Part shown: one piece after another, positions 63,450 to 64,000 of the stretch | Numbering within the stretch: the first letter of the stretch is position 1 | Layout: each line of letters begins with the position of its first letter | Assembly (NCBI GenBank): GCA_012976225.1 | Contig: JAAVVG010000012.1 | Span: 620,001-684,000 of the forward strand | Length of the DNA stretch: 64,000 nucleotides | Direction of reading: 5' to 3' | Origin: Golubevia sp. BC0850 | Taxonomy: Eukaryota > Basidiomycota > Exobasidiomycetes > Golubeviales > Golubeviaceae | The notes under the pieces: model-generated | The model's input: only the letters and a program-made list of their open reading frames with translations | Database searches by the model: none | Told to the model about the DNA's origin: nothing | Made by a program: the position numbers and the translations under genes

Positions 63450-64000
63450 CTAATAGTTCCAACTATTTCTTCTGACAGTGCAGAATCCTCTGACATAAGA
63501 TCTTCTAGTGCAACGACCATTACGGTATCTGCAAGCTCCAGCTCTGAAAGCTCTGAAGCTACACGAATCATCGTTCCAGTCCTCGTCATCATCCCAGTCG
63601 TCTCCATTCCCCCAATCATTGTCGTCGCCGTATCCATACCCATTTTCGTTCCCGTATTCATTGTTAGATCGGCCAGAACCAGAACCCCATCCATAGCCAT
63701 ACTTTCTAACGTTTGAAGCTTTGGTGTCTTTTGAATTGACTTTCTTATGGTCCTTTTGGGCTGCTTCATCTCTGGAGGAGAGGAATGGAATACCTGTGAA
63801 TGAAAGTGAAAAGAGTTTTTAGTCTTTTTCAAGGCATCTCGCATGAGGTAGGGAAGCTGCTCTCACTCACCGCCAGCGTTGCTCTTGCCTTCTCCGCCAC
63901 TCAAAGATCCTAGCAATGGTAATTTGTGGTTACCGCTCATCAAGGGTCTTCTCTTGAGTGGGAGAGAGCTTTTTAAATCACCAGCTAGAGGGAGGTCGTT
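63450..64000 (-). CDS. Gly/Asp/Trp-rich protein, 3' part, cut by window edge
   Basis: Frame open to the right edge: LPLAGDLKSSLPLKRRPLMS, GNHKLPLLGSLSGGEGKSNA, donor GGCG|GTGAGT (exon end 63871), acceptor CACAG|GTATTC (63793), then IPFLSSRDEAAQKDHKKVNS, NVRKYGYGWGSGSGRSNNEY and GDDNDWGNGDDWDDDEDWND. The current frame stops at 63450-63452, but a further intron after WNDD is possible because the tail RAGACRYRNGRCTRRSYVR changes character. Acidic W-D-D repeats resemble trafficking adaptors that bind clathrin or COPI partners, but I cannot name a family. Confidence 0.5.

Noticed and set aside
1-64000. tRNA or rRNA genes, CRISPR arrays, reverse transcriptase or transposase
   Set aside because: Scanned by eye for cloverleaf arms with GGTTCGA-type boxes, regular spaced repeats and polymerase or DDE motifs; nothing convincing. 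A tool-based scan could still find degraded elements.

Overview
This window looks like nuclear DNA of a basidiomycete fungus. Genes carry many short introns (GT-AG, usually 50-160 nt), both strands are densely coded, and nearly all the recognisable proteins are single-copy eukaryotic housekeeping genes with fungal features: a two-domain tRNase Z, an Eap1/4E-T-like eIF4E binder, a class 1A-type dihydroorotate dehydrogenase and a polyporopepsin-like protease. Base composition is moderate (not GC-rich). I cannot place it below phylum with confidence; Pucciniomycotina is a guess. I saw no rRNA, tRNA, CRISPR array, reverse transcriptase or transposase.

Layout. 0-2 kb: decayed L-amino-acid oxidase, running off the left edge (-). 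2.7-4.3 kb: proteasome alpha7 (-). 5.1-9.0 kb: glutamine-rich eIF4E-binding protein (-). 10-12.9 kb: F-box-like relics (+). 13.7-15.6 kb: alpha-SNAP (-). 15.7-17.5 kb: prephenate dehydratase (+). 17.6-19.9 kb: an inverted second copy of the 10 kb F-box relic and another fragment. 20-22.6 kb: threonine aldolase (+). 23.2-27.1 kb: two head-to-head F-box/LRR-like relics and a side ORF. 27.8-30.6 kb: ROK1 helicase (-). 32-34.9 kb: unknown coiled-coil protein (+). 35.5-36.9 kb: NatD acetyltransferase (-), with an F-box relic starting 58 nt away (+). 38.8-42.2 kb: dihydroorotate dehydrogenase, GFA-type zinc protein and ABM-type small enzyme. 44.3-50.3 kb: secreted aspartic protease, LCP5 and a DHHC palmitoyltransferase. 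51-53.3 kb: a further F-box-like copy with its side ORF. 53.5-54.7 kb: unknown secreted protein. 55.5-62.7 kb: two more family members flanking an RNase P/MRP-like subunit and tRNase Z. Right edge: a Gly/Asp/Trp-rich protein that is cut off.

The main unexpected result is that the spaces between conserved genes hold at least ten related or partly related F-box-like sequences in three families. Family A is at 10, 17.6, 30.7 and 37 kb. Family B is at 23.6, 25.4, 51, 55.5 and 61 kb. Family C is at 12.3 kb. A further fragment at 19.5 kb is unassigned. Most have stops or frame changes as the sequence stands. Family B members share a leader motif just before the start codon, an intron at the same codon phase, and a short terminal exon coding GDxxKGExCLS. 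One pair was copied together with a convergent side ORF, and one family A copy is a nearly identical inverted duplicate. This looks like a fast birth-and-death F-box family woven through a stable housekeeping region.
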